A DNA stretch of 62,919 bases from an uncultured Pelagibacteraceae bacterium (lineage in GTDB: Bacteria; Pseudomonadota; Alphaproteobacteria; Pelagibacterales; Pelagibacteraceae). The position numbers and the translations under genes were made by a program. Numbering within the stretch: the stretch's first letter is position 1; each line of letters starts with the position of its first letter. The stretch spans positions 1 through 62,919 of the forward strand of contig CACHLD010000006.1 of the NCBI GenBank assembly GCA_902580565.1, written 5' to 3'. Under the pieces are notes generated by a model. That model was not told the DNA's origin. It worked only from the letters and a program-made list of their open reading frames with translations, and ran no database searches. Of this stretch, positions 44,303-53,550 are shown in pieces.

Positions 44303-46494
44303 TGAAAAAATTTTTTCTTACAATATCTATAACACTAATTTCATTTTTATTTTTAGTAATTTTGATACTTGCAACAATAGGTTACGAAACAGATAAATTT
44401 AACAAAATAATATCAGAGAAAATCTCAGAAAATAACAAAAACATATCTCTCAAGTTAGCAAAGATTAAATTTAAATTTGATATTTATGATTTAAAATTAT
44501 TTTTAGAAACAAAAAACTCAGAGATAAATTATTATAATGTCAAAGTTCCTATAGAGAAAGTAAAAACTTATTTAAACTTTTTGTCTCTAGTAAATTCAAA
44601 ACCAAAAATTGATAAAATTGATTTATCTTTGAAAGAAATAGATGTTGATAAACTTAAAAAAATAATCATTAAAACAAAACCATCAAGTTTAAATAGTTTA
44701 ATTGTAAATAGAGTAATTAAAGGAAAAATGCAAATGAATTTAGAATTATTTTTTCAAGAAAATTTAAAATTAGAAAATTTTATTCTCAAAGGTTCAGTGA
44801 GTAAAATGAGTGGAAAATTTAAAGAAAAATTAAAATTTAAAGATACAAGTTTTAATTTTTTTGCGGACTCATCGGATATAATTATCAAAAATATTAAAAG
44901 CTCTACAGTTGGAGTTAATATAAAAGATGGAAGTTTACAATTTATAAAAGGAAAAGATATTAAAATAAATTCTGAATTTACGTCGGAAATTAACTTAGCC
45001 GGTGATGATATTAAAAGATACTTACCGATGTTTAAGAATCTAAATTTTATTAATCAAGATACGAAGCTCATTGCAAATATTGATAATTTTATAAAAATAT
45101 CATTTGATAAAACATTTAAAGTGATAGATTACGAGTATAATAATAAAGGCAAAGCACAAGAACTTTCATTTAAATTTGAGAAACCGATAAAAAATCTTTT
45201 TTTAAAAGATAATATCAATGATTTATTTCTAAAAGATACAATTTTTGACACTTATTTTAATTCATATAAAAAAAATGGATTAAACACTTCTGGCACTTAT
45301 AGTTTAGATAATAAAAACTTTCAAAAATTCAACTTAAAGAATAATTTTATAAATAAAGATTTATTACTTGATTTGTCATTTGATATACAGGATGAAATTA
45401 ATTTTGATTTAATTAACTATAAAAAAGAAAAAGACAAAGTCGCTAACATAAATATAGATTTAAAAAGACAAAAAAACTTCCTTCAAATAAAAAGATTTGA
45501 TTACTCAGAAAATAAGAATGTAATTTCAATCGAAAATCTTGAAATTGATAAAGATAAATTTTCATCTTTAAAAAAGATTAAAGTTAAGACTTACCATAAA
45601 GATAAAATAAAAAATGATTTTACTTTTGAATTTGGAAAAAAGATTATCATCTCAGGAAATAAATACGATGCGAATAATCTTAATAAATATTTTAATACAA
45701 CAAACAACAATAACTATTTTAAAAATCTAAATAAAGATATTGATATTGATTTAAAATATATTGAGACTCCGATGTCAAAAAAATTAAATAATTTTAAGTT
45801 AATTGGTGTGATAGAAAAAGGCAAATTCGTAAAAATTATGTCTAAAGGTGATTTCGGAAATAACGAATATTTAGATATTTCAATGAAAAGTGATGAAAAA
45901 ACCAAAAAAAAATATTTAGAAATATATTCAGACTTACCGCAACCTTTACTCTCTAATTATAGTTTTTTCAAAGGTTTATCTGGTGGAATTTTAACTTTCT
46001 CATCAATAATTGAAAAAGACTCATCCACGTCAAAACTAATCATTGATAATTTCAAAGTTATAAATGCGCCAGGAGTAGTAAAGCTTTTATCTCTTGCTGA
46101 TTTTGGAGGACTTGCGGATCTTGCGGAAGGAGAGGGTTTATCATTTGATAAAATGGAAATCAATTTAGACAATGAAAAAGGATTTTTGAGATTAAATGAA
46201 CTTTATGCAGTTGGTCCAAGCATTTCAGTTTTAATGGAAGGATATAAAGATCAGAGGGGTTTAACCAGTTTAAAAGGCACATTAGTTCCTGCTAAAAATT
46301 TAAATAAATTATTGTCCAAAATACCAGTTATAGGCAAAATTATTATTCCAGATGAAATTGGGGAAGGGTTGTTTGGAGTAAGCTTCAAAATGAAGGGCCT
46401 GCCTGGTGAAATTAAAACTTCAATTAATCCAATTAAAACATTGACACCTAGATTTATTACTAAAGCATTAGAAAAATCAAAGGATCCTAAATAA
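44302..46494 (+). CDS. AsmA-like / TamB-related membrane-anchored protein
   Basis: 730 residues with one N-terminal membrane helix (about residues 4-27), then a long beta-rich region of Ile/Lys/Asp repeats facing the periplasm. The C-terminal third (LIIDNFKVINAPGVVKLLSL ... LADLAEGEGLSFDKMEINLD ... LPGEIKTSINPIKTLTPRFI) looks like the AsmA C-terminal domain of YhdP-type proteins, which are linked to phospholipid transport to the outer membrane. Starts at the last base of prfB and overlaps tyrS by 8 bases tail to tail. The specific family member is not certain. Confidence 0.85.
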   Translation: MKKFFLTISITLISFLFLVILILATIGYETDKFNKIISEKISENNKNISLKLAKIKFKFDIYDLKLFLETKNSEINYYNVKVPIEKVKTYLNFLSLVNSKPKIDKIDLSLKEIDVDKLKKIIIKTKPSSLNSLIVNRVIKGKMQMNLELFFQENLKLENFILKGSVSKMSGKFKEKLKFKDTSFNFFADSSDIIIKNIKSSTVGVNIKDGSLQFIKGKDIKINSEFTSEINLAGDDIKRYLPMFKNLNFINQDTKLIANIDNFIKISFDKTFKVIDYEYNNKGKAQELSFKFEKPIKNLFLKDNINDLFLKDTIFDTYFNSYKKNGLNTSGTYSLDNKNFQKFNLKNNFINKDLLLDLSFDIQDEINFDLINYKKEKDKVANINIDLKRQKNFLQIKRFDYSENKNVISIENLEIDKDKFSSLKKIKVKTYHKDKIKNDFTFEFGKKIIISGNKYDANNLNKYFNTTNNNNYFKNLNKDIDIDLKYIETPMSKKLNNFKLIGVIEKGKFVKIMSKGDFGNNEYLDISMKSDEKTKKKYLEIYSDLPQPLLSNYSFFKGLSGGILTFSSIIEKDSSTSKLIIDNFKVINAPGVVKLLSLADFGGLADLAEGEGLSFDKMEINLDNEKGFLRLNELYAVGPSISVLMEGYKDQRGLTSLKGTLVPAKNLNKLLSKIPVIGKIIIPDEIGEGLFGVSFKMKGLPGEIKTSINPIKTLTPRFITKALEKSKDPK

Positions 46495-47728
46495 TTTTTA
46501 GAATGTAATGTTTTTTTTTACCAAAAGAAATCTTCAAAATCTTATCATCACCAAAATCTTCAATATTTACAGATTTTTTTTCATCATATAAAACTATATT
46601 ATTTATCTTGATTGCATTGTTTTTAATCGCCCTTCTTACTTCACTTTTTGAGGAAAAAATTTTATTAGAGGCAAGTAAATCAAGTATATTAATTCCGTTA
46701 ATTAAATCTTTTTGATTTATTTTAATTTCGGGAAGATCTTTACCAAAACCTCCTGATCCGAAAGTTTCTTTAGCAGTTTTTTCTGCGGTTATAGAGGAAT
46801 TTTTTCCATGAAGTATCTTAGTAGCTTCGTTGGCTAAAAGAATTTTTAATTTATTTATATCTCTCTCTTTTTCAATAAGTTTGTTAATCTCTTTTGTTTC
46901 GATTTCTGTAAAAAAATTCAAAAATTTTTTTACATCTCTGTCATCAGTGTTTCTCCAAAATTGCCAATAATCGTAAGAGGAAAATAAATCTTTATTAAGC
47001 CAAATTGCTCCTTTTTCTGTTTTACCCATTTTTGCTCCTGAGGCTAAAGTTATTAAAGGTGTTGTTAGACCAAAAGCCTCCTTTTTTATCAATCTTCTAA
47101 TTAAATCAACTCCGCTAACAATATTACCCCATTGATCTGAACCACCTATTTGCAAAATACATTTTTTTTTCATAAATAATTTATAGAAATCATAAGCTTG
47201 AAGTATCATATAATTAAATTCCATATAACTTAACGAATGTTCTCTTTCTAATCTTAACTTGACACTGTCAAAAGTTAACATCTTATTTATTGTAAAGTGA
47301 GCTCCGATATTTCTTAAAAATTCAATGTAATTTAAATCACCTAGCCAATCATAATTGTTTACAAAAATTGGTTTTGTCTTGTTATTTTTAGTTTCTAAAA
47401 TATTGGAAAAAATTTTTTTTATACCTTTTATATTTTTGTTGATTTGTTTTTCAGTTAAAATTTTTCGAGTTGAATCTTTTCCCGAAGGATCACCAATTAA
47501 TGTTGTACCCCCACCCAGAAGCACAACCGGACGATGTCCATATTTTTGCATTAATTTTAAAACCATTATTTGCAACAAGCTTCCCACGTGAAGACTTTGA
47601 GCTGTACAATCAAAACCAATGTAGGCAGTTATTGACTGTTTATTGGAAATTTCAATTAATTTATCTAAATCTGTGCATTGATTGAGATAACCTCTAGATT
47701 GCATTTCTGATAAAAAAGTATTTTTCAT
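46487..47728 (-). CDS. tyrS: tyrosyl-tRNA synthetase
   Basis: Class I synthetase, 413 residues, bacterial TyrRS of the KMSKS-variant subgroup. HIGH-like motif is HVGSLLQ, preceded by AYIGFDCTAQSLH; LGGGTTLIGDPSGK, LQIGGSDQWGNIVSG and the signature loop ASGAKMGKTEKGAIW follow. A C-terminal S4 domain (about residues 345-410) binds the tRNA. A perfect -10 lies upstream. Divergent from anmK by 55 bases. Confidence 0.96.
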   Translation of the reverse strand: MKNTFLSEMQSRGYLNQCTDLDKLIEISNKQSITAYIGFDCTAQSLHVGSLLQIMVLKLMQKYGHRPVVLLGGGTTLIGDPSGKDSTRKILTEKQINKNIKGIKKIFSNILETKNNKTKPIFVNNYDWLGDLNYIEFLRNIGAHFTINKMLTFDSVKLRLEREHSLSYMEFNYMILQAYDFYKLFMKKKCILQIGGSDQWGNIVSGVDLIRRLIKKEAFGLTTPLITLASGAKMGKTEKGAIWLNKDLFSSYDYWQFWRNTDDRDVKKFLNFFTEIETKEINKLIEKERDINKLKILLANEATKILHGKNSSITAEKTAKETFGSGGFGKDLPEIKINQKDLINGINILDLLASNKIFSSKSEVRRAIKNNAIKINNIVLYDEKKSVNIEDFGDDKILKISFGKKKHYILKII

Positions 47729-47750
47729 AGAACAAATTGTTTAATCCACT

Positions 47751-47756
47751 ATTATA
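47751..47756 (-). promoter_or_regulatory. predicted -10 box of tyrS
   Basis: Minus-strand TATAAT with TG directly before it. The -35 region is only weakly matched (TTATTT, 17 bases upstream). The start would be near 47744, about 15 bases before the ATG, so there is no room for a T-box or other leader control. Confidence 0.4.
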
Positions 47757-47783
47757 CAAAAATTATTATAAATAAATAAAAAT

Positions 47784-48905
47784 ATGAATAAAGAGTATAC
47801 ATCTTTAGGTTTAATGAGTGGCACATCTGGTGACGGTGTTGATGCTTCTATAATTCAATCTGATGGAAACACTAAGTATAGAGTCTTAAAAGATAAGTAT
47901 TTTGAATATGACGTTGGAATTTATAATAATATTCATCATTTAAGAGAGAAAATCAATAATTCCAAAGATCTTATTAAATATTCAGAGGAGATAAATTCAT
48001 TAGAAAAACAAATAACCATTTTTCATGCCAAAGCAGTTCAAGAATTAATAAAATCAAACAAAATTGAAATTATAGGATTCCATGGACATACAATTTTTCA
48101 TAATGGAGAAATAAAAATTTCCAAACAATTAGGAGATGGACTACTGCTTTCTCAACTGACAAAAAAAGATATAGTATTTAATTTTAGACAAAACGATTTA
48201 ATAAATGGAGGAGAAGGCGCTCCATTAGCTCCAATTTTTCATAAACTTATTGCCGATCAGTACAATTTTAATTTACCAATATGTATCTTAAATATCGGAG
48301 GTATATCAAATGTAAGTATTATTGGTGAAACTACTAATGAACTAGGATTTTTTAGCAAAGACATAGGACCAGGAAATTGTATGATTGATAATTGGGTAAG
48401 AAAAAATTCTGATCAAAAATATGACAAAGATGGTTATCTTGCTGCCAGAGGAAAAAAAAATGAAATAATACTAGAGCAAGCTCAAGAATTATTTTCTAAC
48501 AAAAATGATCATAAAAGTATTTCTTATGATGTAAATGATTTTGATATTTCATTTGCCAGAGGTCTAACTTTACAAGATGGAGCTGCTACTTTAACAGATT
48601 TTACTGCTCAAATAATTAGTTCTTCTTTAAAAATGATTTTGTCAAAAACACAAAATAAATTTTCTAAAGTACTAATTTGTGGAGGTGGCAGAAAAAATAA
48701 AACTTTGGTTTCGAAGATTAAAGATTATAGCTCTAGTAATTTAAGTATAGAACCAATAGATAATAAAGGTGTTGATGGTGACTTTGTTGAGTCCCAAGCT
48801 TTTGGTTTTCTTGCTATCAGATCAAAATTAAAATTGCCAATCTCTTTTCCTGAAACAACTGGGTGTAGTAAGCCATCAATAGGAGGTGAATTTATCAAAT
48901 ACTAG
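47784..48905 (+). CDS. anmK: anhydro-N-acetylmuramic acid kinase
   Basis: Recycles the peptidoglycan breakdown product anhydro-MurNAc to MurNAc-6-phosphate. It has 373 residues. ATP-binding motif GLMSGTSGDGVDAS at the N-terminus, GFHGHTIFH, NIGGISNVSII, DIGPGNCMIDNW, and CGGGRKNKTLV are typical. Next to tyrS, as in many alphaproteobacteria. Convergent with the hydrolase gene, sharing the palindromic stop CTAG. Confidence 0.95.
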   Translation: MNKEYTSLGLMSGTSGDGVDASIIQSDGNTKYRVLKDKYFEYDVGIYNNIHHLREKINNSKDLIKYSEEINSLEKQITIFHAKAVQELIKSNKIEIIGFHGHTIFHNGEIKISKQLGDGLLLSQLTKKDIVFNFRQNDLINGGEGAPLAPIFHKLIADQYNFNLPICILNIGGISNVSIIGETTNELGFFSKDIGPGNCMIDNWVRKNSDQKYDKDGYLAARGKKNEIILEQAQELFSNKNDHKSISYDVNDFDISFARGLTLQDGAATLTDFTAQIISSSLKMILSKTQNKFSKVLICGGGRKNKTLVSKIKDYSSSNLSIEPIDNKGVDGDFVESQAFGFLAIRSKLKLPISFPETTGCSKPSIGGEFIKY

Positions 48906-49558
48906 ATTAGTGCTGTTTTTTCTTTAATATATTTTTCAATTTCTGAAACAAGTTCTTTTTCTTTATTTTTAAAAAAATGATTTGAATTCTTTATTTTTGA
49001 AAAAAGTACTTCTACACCTTTTTGACTTTTAATTCTATTATCTAACTCAATGATACTTTCTTTTGTTACTAATTCATCATTTTCACTATAAATTACTTGA
49101 CCGGAAGTTGGGCAGGGAGCTAGAAAAGAAAAATCGTAAACATTTGGTTGAGGAGAAACAGCAATAAAGTTATTCACCTCAGGCCTTCTCATAATAAGTT
49201 GCATACAGATTAATGAACCGAAAGAAAATCCCGAAACCCAACATTGACTATAATCTAAGTTCTGTCTTTCAATCCAATCGAGCGCAGCAGCTGCATCAGA
49301 TAATTCCCCTTGACCGTTATCAAATACTCCCTCACTTTTTCCGACTCCTCTGAAGTTTACTTTAATTACAGAAAAACCATTTTTTAAAAAAATATTGTAC
49401 ATTAATTGAATTACTCTATTATTCATTGTACCTCCATATTGTGGGTGTGGATGCAAAACAATGGCAACAGGAGAACCAAATTTTGGATTTTTATAGTACT
49501 TAGCTTCCAGTCTTCCCGCAGGTCCGGGGATAAATATCTCTAAACTTTTTGGTTTCAT
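48902..49558 (-). CDS. alpha/beta hydrolase of unknown substrate
   Basis: 218 residues from the ATG at 49558 (MKPKSLEIFIPGPAGRLEA); a TTG 24 bases upstream is less likely. Alpha/beta hydrolase fold with LHPHPQYGGTMNN (oxyanion region), nucleophile elbow SGFSFGS, Asp in ENDELV and His in NSNHFF. Conserved alphaproteobacterial proteins of this kind lie beside the iscR-suf cluster, as here, but I know of no assigned substrate. Confidence 0.88.
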   Translation of the reverse strand: MKPKSLEIFIPGPAGRLEAKYYKNPKFGSPVAIVLHPHPQYGGTMNNRVIQLMYNIFLKNGFSVIKVNFRGVGKSEGVFDNGQGELSDAAAALDWIERQNLDYSQCWVSGFSFGSLICMQLIMRRPEVNNFIAVSPQPNVYDFSFLAPCPTSGQVIYSENDELVTKESIIELDNRIKSQKGVEVLFSKIKNSNHFFKNKEKELVSEIEKYIKEKTALI

Positions 49559-49631
49559 TTTAGTAATGATTATTATTTTCAAAAAAAGATGAACTTTATA
49601 ACACGTTTTAATGCGGCAAATATATTTTTTT

Positions 49632-49656
49632 AATTCCGACTATTGCAGTAGGAATT
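49632..49656. promoter_or_regulatory. IscR-type palindromic operator upstream of iscR-suf
   Basis: A 25-bp near-perfect palindrome: AATTCC and ACT on the left mirrored by AGT and GGAATT on the right, with a single G/A mismatch and a five-base centre. The core CCGACTATTGCAGTAGG matches the E. coli IscR type 1 consensus YYGACTRWWWYAGTCRR at 15 of 17 positions. It ends 33 bases before the iscR ATG, so it most likely mediates autoregulation of the whole suf operon by holo-IscR. Confidence 0.7.
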
Positions 49657-49667
49657 GTTTAAAAATT

Positions 49668-49680
49668 GTTGTAATACAAC
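49668..49680. repeat. perfect 13-bp palindrome just upstream of iscR
   Basis: GTTGTA-A-TACAAC, six paired bases around one central A, 9 bases before the iscR ATG. With no loop it is unlikely to be an RNA hairpin; a protein-binding site in the leader or promoter is more likely. It overlaps TGTAAT (49670-49675), a possible -10. Confidence 0.45.
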
Positions 49681-49689
49681 GTTTATATT

Positions 49690-50106
49690 ATGAAACTTAC
49701 TACAAAAGGAAGATACGCAGTTATGGCTATGGCCGATTTAGCATCCAATGCCAAAGTTGGCCCAATCAGCTTAACAGAAATATCTACAAGACAAAACATA
49801 TCTTTAGCTTATTTAGAACAAATTTTTATTAAATTAAAAAATAAGAAACTTGTTAAAAGCGCAAGAGGAGCATCTGGAGGTTATATTTTAGAAAAACCTG
49901 CATCAGAAATAAACTTATCTAATATTATCTATGCGGTAGATGAAGAAGTAAAAATGCTTAACTGTAAAAAAAATTCTAAAAAGGGTTGCAACAATAAATC
50001 CACAAAATGTATTACACATAATTTATGGGATGAACTCGATCAACATATCAATAGTTTTTTTGAAAGAGTAAAATTACAGGATCTTGTTAAACAAAATACG
50101 AATTAA
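49690..50106 (+). CDS. iscR: Rrf2-family Fe-S regulator IscR
   Basis: Fe-S cluster-sensing repressor of the downstream suf genes. It has 138 residues. The winged helix begins MKLTTKGRYAVMAMADLA, with SLAYLEQIFIKLK as recognition helix and KSARGASGGYIL as wing. The cluster ligands are Cys92, Cys100, Cys107 and His110: three Cys and the trailing C-I-T-H fit IscR, but the spacing is 7 and 6 residues instead of the 5 and 5 of E. coli IscR. First gene of the suf operon. Confidence 0.92.
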   Translation: MKLTTKGRYAVMAMADLASNAKVGPISLTEISTRQNISLAYLEQIFIKLKNKKLVKSARGASGGYILEKPASEINLSNIIYAVDEEVKMLNCKKNSKKGCNNKSTKCITHNLWDELDQHINSFFERVKLQDLVKQNTN

Positions 50107-50115
50107 TAATATATT

Positions 50116-51552
50116 ATGAAAAATCAAGAATTAGATCAAAACAAAGAATACAAGTACGGTTTTACTACCGATATAGAAAATGTTAAAGCACCAAAAGGCC
50201 TATCAGAAGAAACAATTAAATTTATTTCAAAGATTAAAAAAGAGCCTAAATGGATGTTAGATTGGAGACTTAAAGCATATAATAGACTTAAAGTTTCAAA
50301 AGAACCAAATTGGCAAAAACCAAAATATCCAAAAATTGATTATCAAGATTTGTATTACTATTCTGCTCCGAAAAGTATGAAAGACAAACCAAAATCTCTA
50401 GATGAAGTAGATCCTAAATTAATCGAGACTTATAATAAACTCGGAATACCCTTAAACGAACAAAAAAAGTTGAGCGGTGTCGCAGTTGATGCTGTATTTG
50501 ATTCTGTTTCTGTTGCTACAACTTTTAAAGGAGAATTAACAAAAAAGGGTATTATTTTTTGTCCGATTTCAGAAGCAATACAAAAACATCCTGATCTAGT
50601 AAAAAAATATTTGGGTTCAGTAATTCCAATTTCAGATCATTACTTTGCCACTCTCAACTCTGCTGTATTTACTGATGGATCATTTGTTTATATACCGCCA
50701 AATACTAGATGCCCTATGGAGCTATCAACTTATTTTAGAATTAATGCTGCAGAAACCGGTCAATTCGAAAGGACTCTTATAATTGCTGATAAAGGAAGTT
50801 ATGTAAGTTATTTAGAAGGATGTACTGCTCCAATGAGAGATGAAAATCAATTACACGCTGCTAATGTAGAACTTATTGCTTTAGATGATGCTGAAATTAA
50901 ATATTCGACTGTTCAAAATTGGTATCCAGGAGATAAGGACGGTGTAGGAGGTATATATAACTTTGTTACTAAACGTGGTGCATGTAGAGGGAAAAATTCC
51001 AAAATTTCTTGGACTCAAGTCGAAACAGGATCTGCAATAACCTGGAAATACCCTAGTTGTATTCTACAAGGAGATAATTCTGTAGGTGAATTTTATTCAA
51101 TAGCCATTACAAACAATCATCAAAAAGCTGATACTGGAACAAAAATGATTCATCTTGGAAAAAATACGAAAAGTAAAATTATTTCAAAAGGAATATCGGC
51201 TGGTAAAGCAGATAATACTTATAGAGGATTAGTTGATATAGGAAGAAAAGCATTAAATTCTAGAAACTACACTCAGTGTGACTCATTATTAATGGGTAAT
51301 AAATGTGGTGCTCATACTGTTCCATATATAAAGAATAAAAACTCCTCATCAACAATAGAACATGAAGCTACGACTTCAAAAATCAATGAAGATCAATTGT
51401 TTTATTGCAATCAAAGAGGTCTAAACCAAGAAGAAGCTGTTAGCTTAATAGTTAATGGTTTTTGTAAAGATGTTTTACAGCAATTACCAATGGAATTTGC
51501 AGTGGAAGCGCAAAAACTAGTGGGTATTAGTTTAGAAGGAAGCGTAGGCTAA
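50116..51552 (+). CDS. sufB: Fe-S cluster assembly scaffold SufB
   Basis: Core scaffold of the SufBCD complex that builds Fe-S clusters. It has 478 residues. Motifs [10 protein letters not shown] at the N-terminus, [40 protein letters not shown], the conserved Cys in [12 protein letters not shown], and [20 protein letters not shown]. Nine bases after iscR, and it overlaps sufC by one base. Confidence 0.97.
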   Translation: MKNQELDQNKEYKYGFTTDIENVKAPKGLSEETIKFISKIKKEPKWMLDWRLKAYNRLKVSKEPNWQKPKYPKIDYQDLYYYSAPKSMKDKPKSLDEVDPKLIETYNKLGIPLNEQKKLSGVAVDAVFDSVSVATTFKGELTKKGIIFCPISEAIQKHPDLVKKYLGSVIPISDHYFATLNSAVFTDGSFVYIPPNTRCPMELSTYFRINAAETGQFERTLIIADKGSYVSYLEGCTAPMRDENQLHAANVELIALDDAEIKYSTVQNWYPGDKDGVGGIYNFVTKRGACRGKNSKISWTQVETGSAITWKYPSCILQGDNSVGEFYSIAITNNHQKADTGTKMIHLGKNTKSKIISKGISAGKADNTYRGLVDIGRKALNSRNYTQCDSLLMGNKCGAHTVPYIKNKNSSSTIEHEATTSKINEDQLFYCNQRGLNQEEAVSLIVNGFCKDVLQQLPMEFAVEAQKLVGISLEGSVG

Positions 51553-52286
51553 TGTTAGAAATTAAAAATTTAAATGCTTCTATAAATAATAAGGAAATTC
51601 TTAAAGGTTTAAATATATCTATCAAACCTGGAGAATTACATGCAATTATGGGTCCAAATGGTTCTGGAAAAAGCACCCTAGCAAATGTTCTTTCAGGAAA
51701 AGAAGGATATAAAATATCTGGTGAATTAAATTTTTTAGGAAAAAATCTTAATGAAATACCAATTGACGAAAGAGCACAAAAAGGCATCTTTTTAGCGTTT
51801 CAATATCCAACAGAGATACCTGGAGTAAATACAAGTAATTTTCTTAGAACTTCACTTAACAAAGTACGTAAAGCTCAAGGGAAAAAAGAAATAGATGCTT
51901 TATCATTTATAAAATTAGTTAAAGAAAAAACAAATGAACTTGGTATGGATGAAAAAATGTTATCAAGACAATTAAACGTTGGATTTTCAGGTGGAGAAAA
52001 GAAAAAAAATGAGATTTTGCAAATGAAAATTTTAGATCCAAATTTGATTATTCTTGATGAAACAGACTCAGGACTAGATATTGATGCTTTAAAAATAGTT
52101 GCTGATGGCGTGAATTCTTCACGGGATAGCAAAAAATCATTTTTAGTTATTACTCATTACCAAAGGCTATTAAATTTTATTAAGCCTGATTTTGTTCATG
52201 TATTAGCAAATGGAAAAATAGTTAAATCTGGAACAAAAGAATTAGCAATGCAGTTGGAGAAAACAGGTTACAAGGGAATAAATTAA
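51552..52286 (+). CDS. sufC: Fe-S assembly ATPase SufC
   Basis: ABC-type ATPase of the SufBCD complex, 244 residues. Walker A GPNGSGKSTLAN near residue 36, Q-loop FQYPTEIPGV, signature LNVGFSGGEKKKNEI (the SufC-typical variant of the ABC signature), Walker B LIILDETDSGLDID. No transmembrane partner is nearby, consistent with its soluble role. sufD follows after one base. Confidence 0.97.
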   Translation: MLEIKNLNASINNKEILKGLNISIKPGELHAIMGPNGSGKSTLANVLSGKEGYKISGELNFLGKNLNEIPIDERAQKGIFLAFQYPTEIPGVNTSNFLRTSLNKVRKAQGKKEIDALSFIKLVKEKTNELGMDEKMLSRQLNVGFSGGEKKKNEILQMKILDPNLIILDETDSGLDIDALKIVADGVNSSRDSKKSFLVITHYQRLLNFIKPDFVHVLANGKIVKSGTKELAMQLEKTGYKGIN

Positions 52287-52287
52287 A

Positions 52288-53550
52288 ATGTTAAATTTTA
52301 AAATTGATACTAATAAAATAGACAAAATAGGTAAATTTACCAAAGAAGAAAAAGATTTTAGAATAAAAAATTTAAATTATTTTAATGATATTGGATTTCC
52401 TAACAAAAGAAATGAGGACTGGAAATTTTCAGATTTAAAAGAAATAGTTTCGAAAAATTTCAATAAACTAAACTTAAAATTTGAAAAATCAGAAAAACCA
52501 AAAATAGATTTCATAAAAGACTTCGAGCATAATTATATTGTCATCATTAATGGTGAATTAGTATCTAGTGATTTTAAATATGAGGAAAAAAATAAGATTG
52601 AGTTACAAACTTTTATAAATGATGACTATTCTGATAAAAATGAAAAAAATCCAATGATAAATCTTAATCATGCTTTGTCAGATAAAGGTTATTTTTTAGA
52701 AGTCAAAGAAAACTATAAATTTAAAAAAATTTTAGTAATTTATTATTTATTTACTGGGGATTTAGACGAAAATATTTTAAATAGTAAAAATAAAATTAAA
52801 ATTGGAAAAAATTCTGAACTTCATTGCTTGGAATTTGTAGTTAATGATTCAAAAAGAAACTTCTTTAATAATGTTTATGAAGATATTATTTTGGATGACT
52901 CAGCAATTTTAAAAAATATTTGTCTTCAAAATAGTAAAAGCTTAGGGTATTTTCATAAATATTCAAAAAATAAATTATCTTCACAGTCAAATTTAACCTC
53001 ATTTATTTTTCCAACTGGTCTTAAATTTTATAAATTAGATCTAGAAATTAATTTAGAAGGCGAAAGAAGTGAATGTAATTTACAATCAGCGTCCTTTTTG
53101 AATAATAATGAACATCAAGAGGTGAAAACACGAGTTAATCATCTTTTCCCAAATTGTAAAAGTTATCAGAAAGTAAAAAATGTTTTAACCGCAGATAGCA
53201 AAGGTGTTTATCAAGGTAAAATTTTTGTTAAAGACGTAGCCCAAAAAACTGATGCTTATCAACTTAGTAAAGCTATTCTACTAAGCGATGGATCTGAATT
53301 TGACTCTAAGCCCGAGTTAGAAATTTATGCTGATGATGTTAAATGTTCTCATGGATCAACGTCAGGTAGTTTAGATAAAGACTCTGTATATTACTTGATG
53401 ACCAGAGGATTAAGCAAAAAAGAGTCAACTAAATTGTTAGTTAATGGTTTCTTAAATGAAGTAGCTGACTCGATTAAAAGTGAGTCAATTAAAAACTTTA
53501 TAAAAATTAAATTAGATAATCAATTATTAGATGAATATAAAAAACATTAA
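52288..53550 (+). CDS. sufD: Fe-S assembly protein SufD
   Basis: Partner of SufB in the scaffold complex, 420 residues. The N-terminus has FPNKRNEDWKFSDLKEI, typical of SufD, and the C-terminal beta-helix has VYQGKIFVKDVAQKTDAYQ and DDVKCSHGSTSGSLDKDSVY. The middle part is poorly conserved, as is normal. Overlaps sufS by 20 bases. Confidence 0.95.
   Translation: MLNFKIDTNKIDKIGKFTKEEKDFRIKNLNYFNDIGFPNKRNEDWKFSDLKEIVSKNFNKLNLKFEKSEKPKIDFIKDFEHNYIVIINGELVSSDFKYEEKNKIELQTFINDDYSDKNEKNPMINLNHALSDKGYFLEVKENYKFKKILVIYYLFTGDLDENILNSKNKIKIGKNSELHCLEFVVNDSKRNFFNNVYEDIILDDSAILKNICLQNSKSLGYFHKYSKNKLSSQSNLTSFIFPTGLKFYKLDLEINLEGERSECNLQSASFLNNNEHQEVKTRVNHLFPNCKSYQKVKNVLTADSKGVYQGKIFVKDVAQKTDAYQLSKAILLSDGSEFDSKPELEIYADDVKCSHGSTSGSLDKDSVYYLMTRGLSKKESTKLLVNGFLNEVADSIKSESIKNFIKIKLDNQLLDEYKKH

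Noticed and set aside
49611-49832. A 73-residue reading frame overlapping the iscR start
   Set aside because: Different frame from iscR, no similarity to any family, and it covers the operator palindromes; a chance frame.
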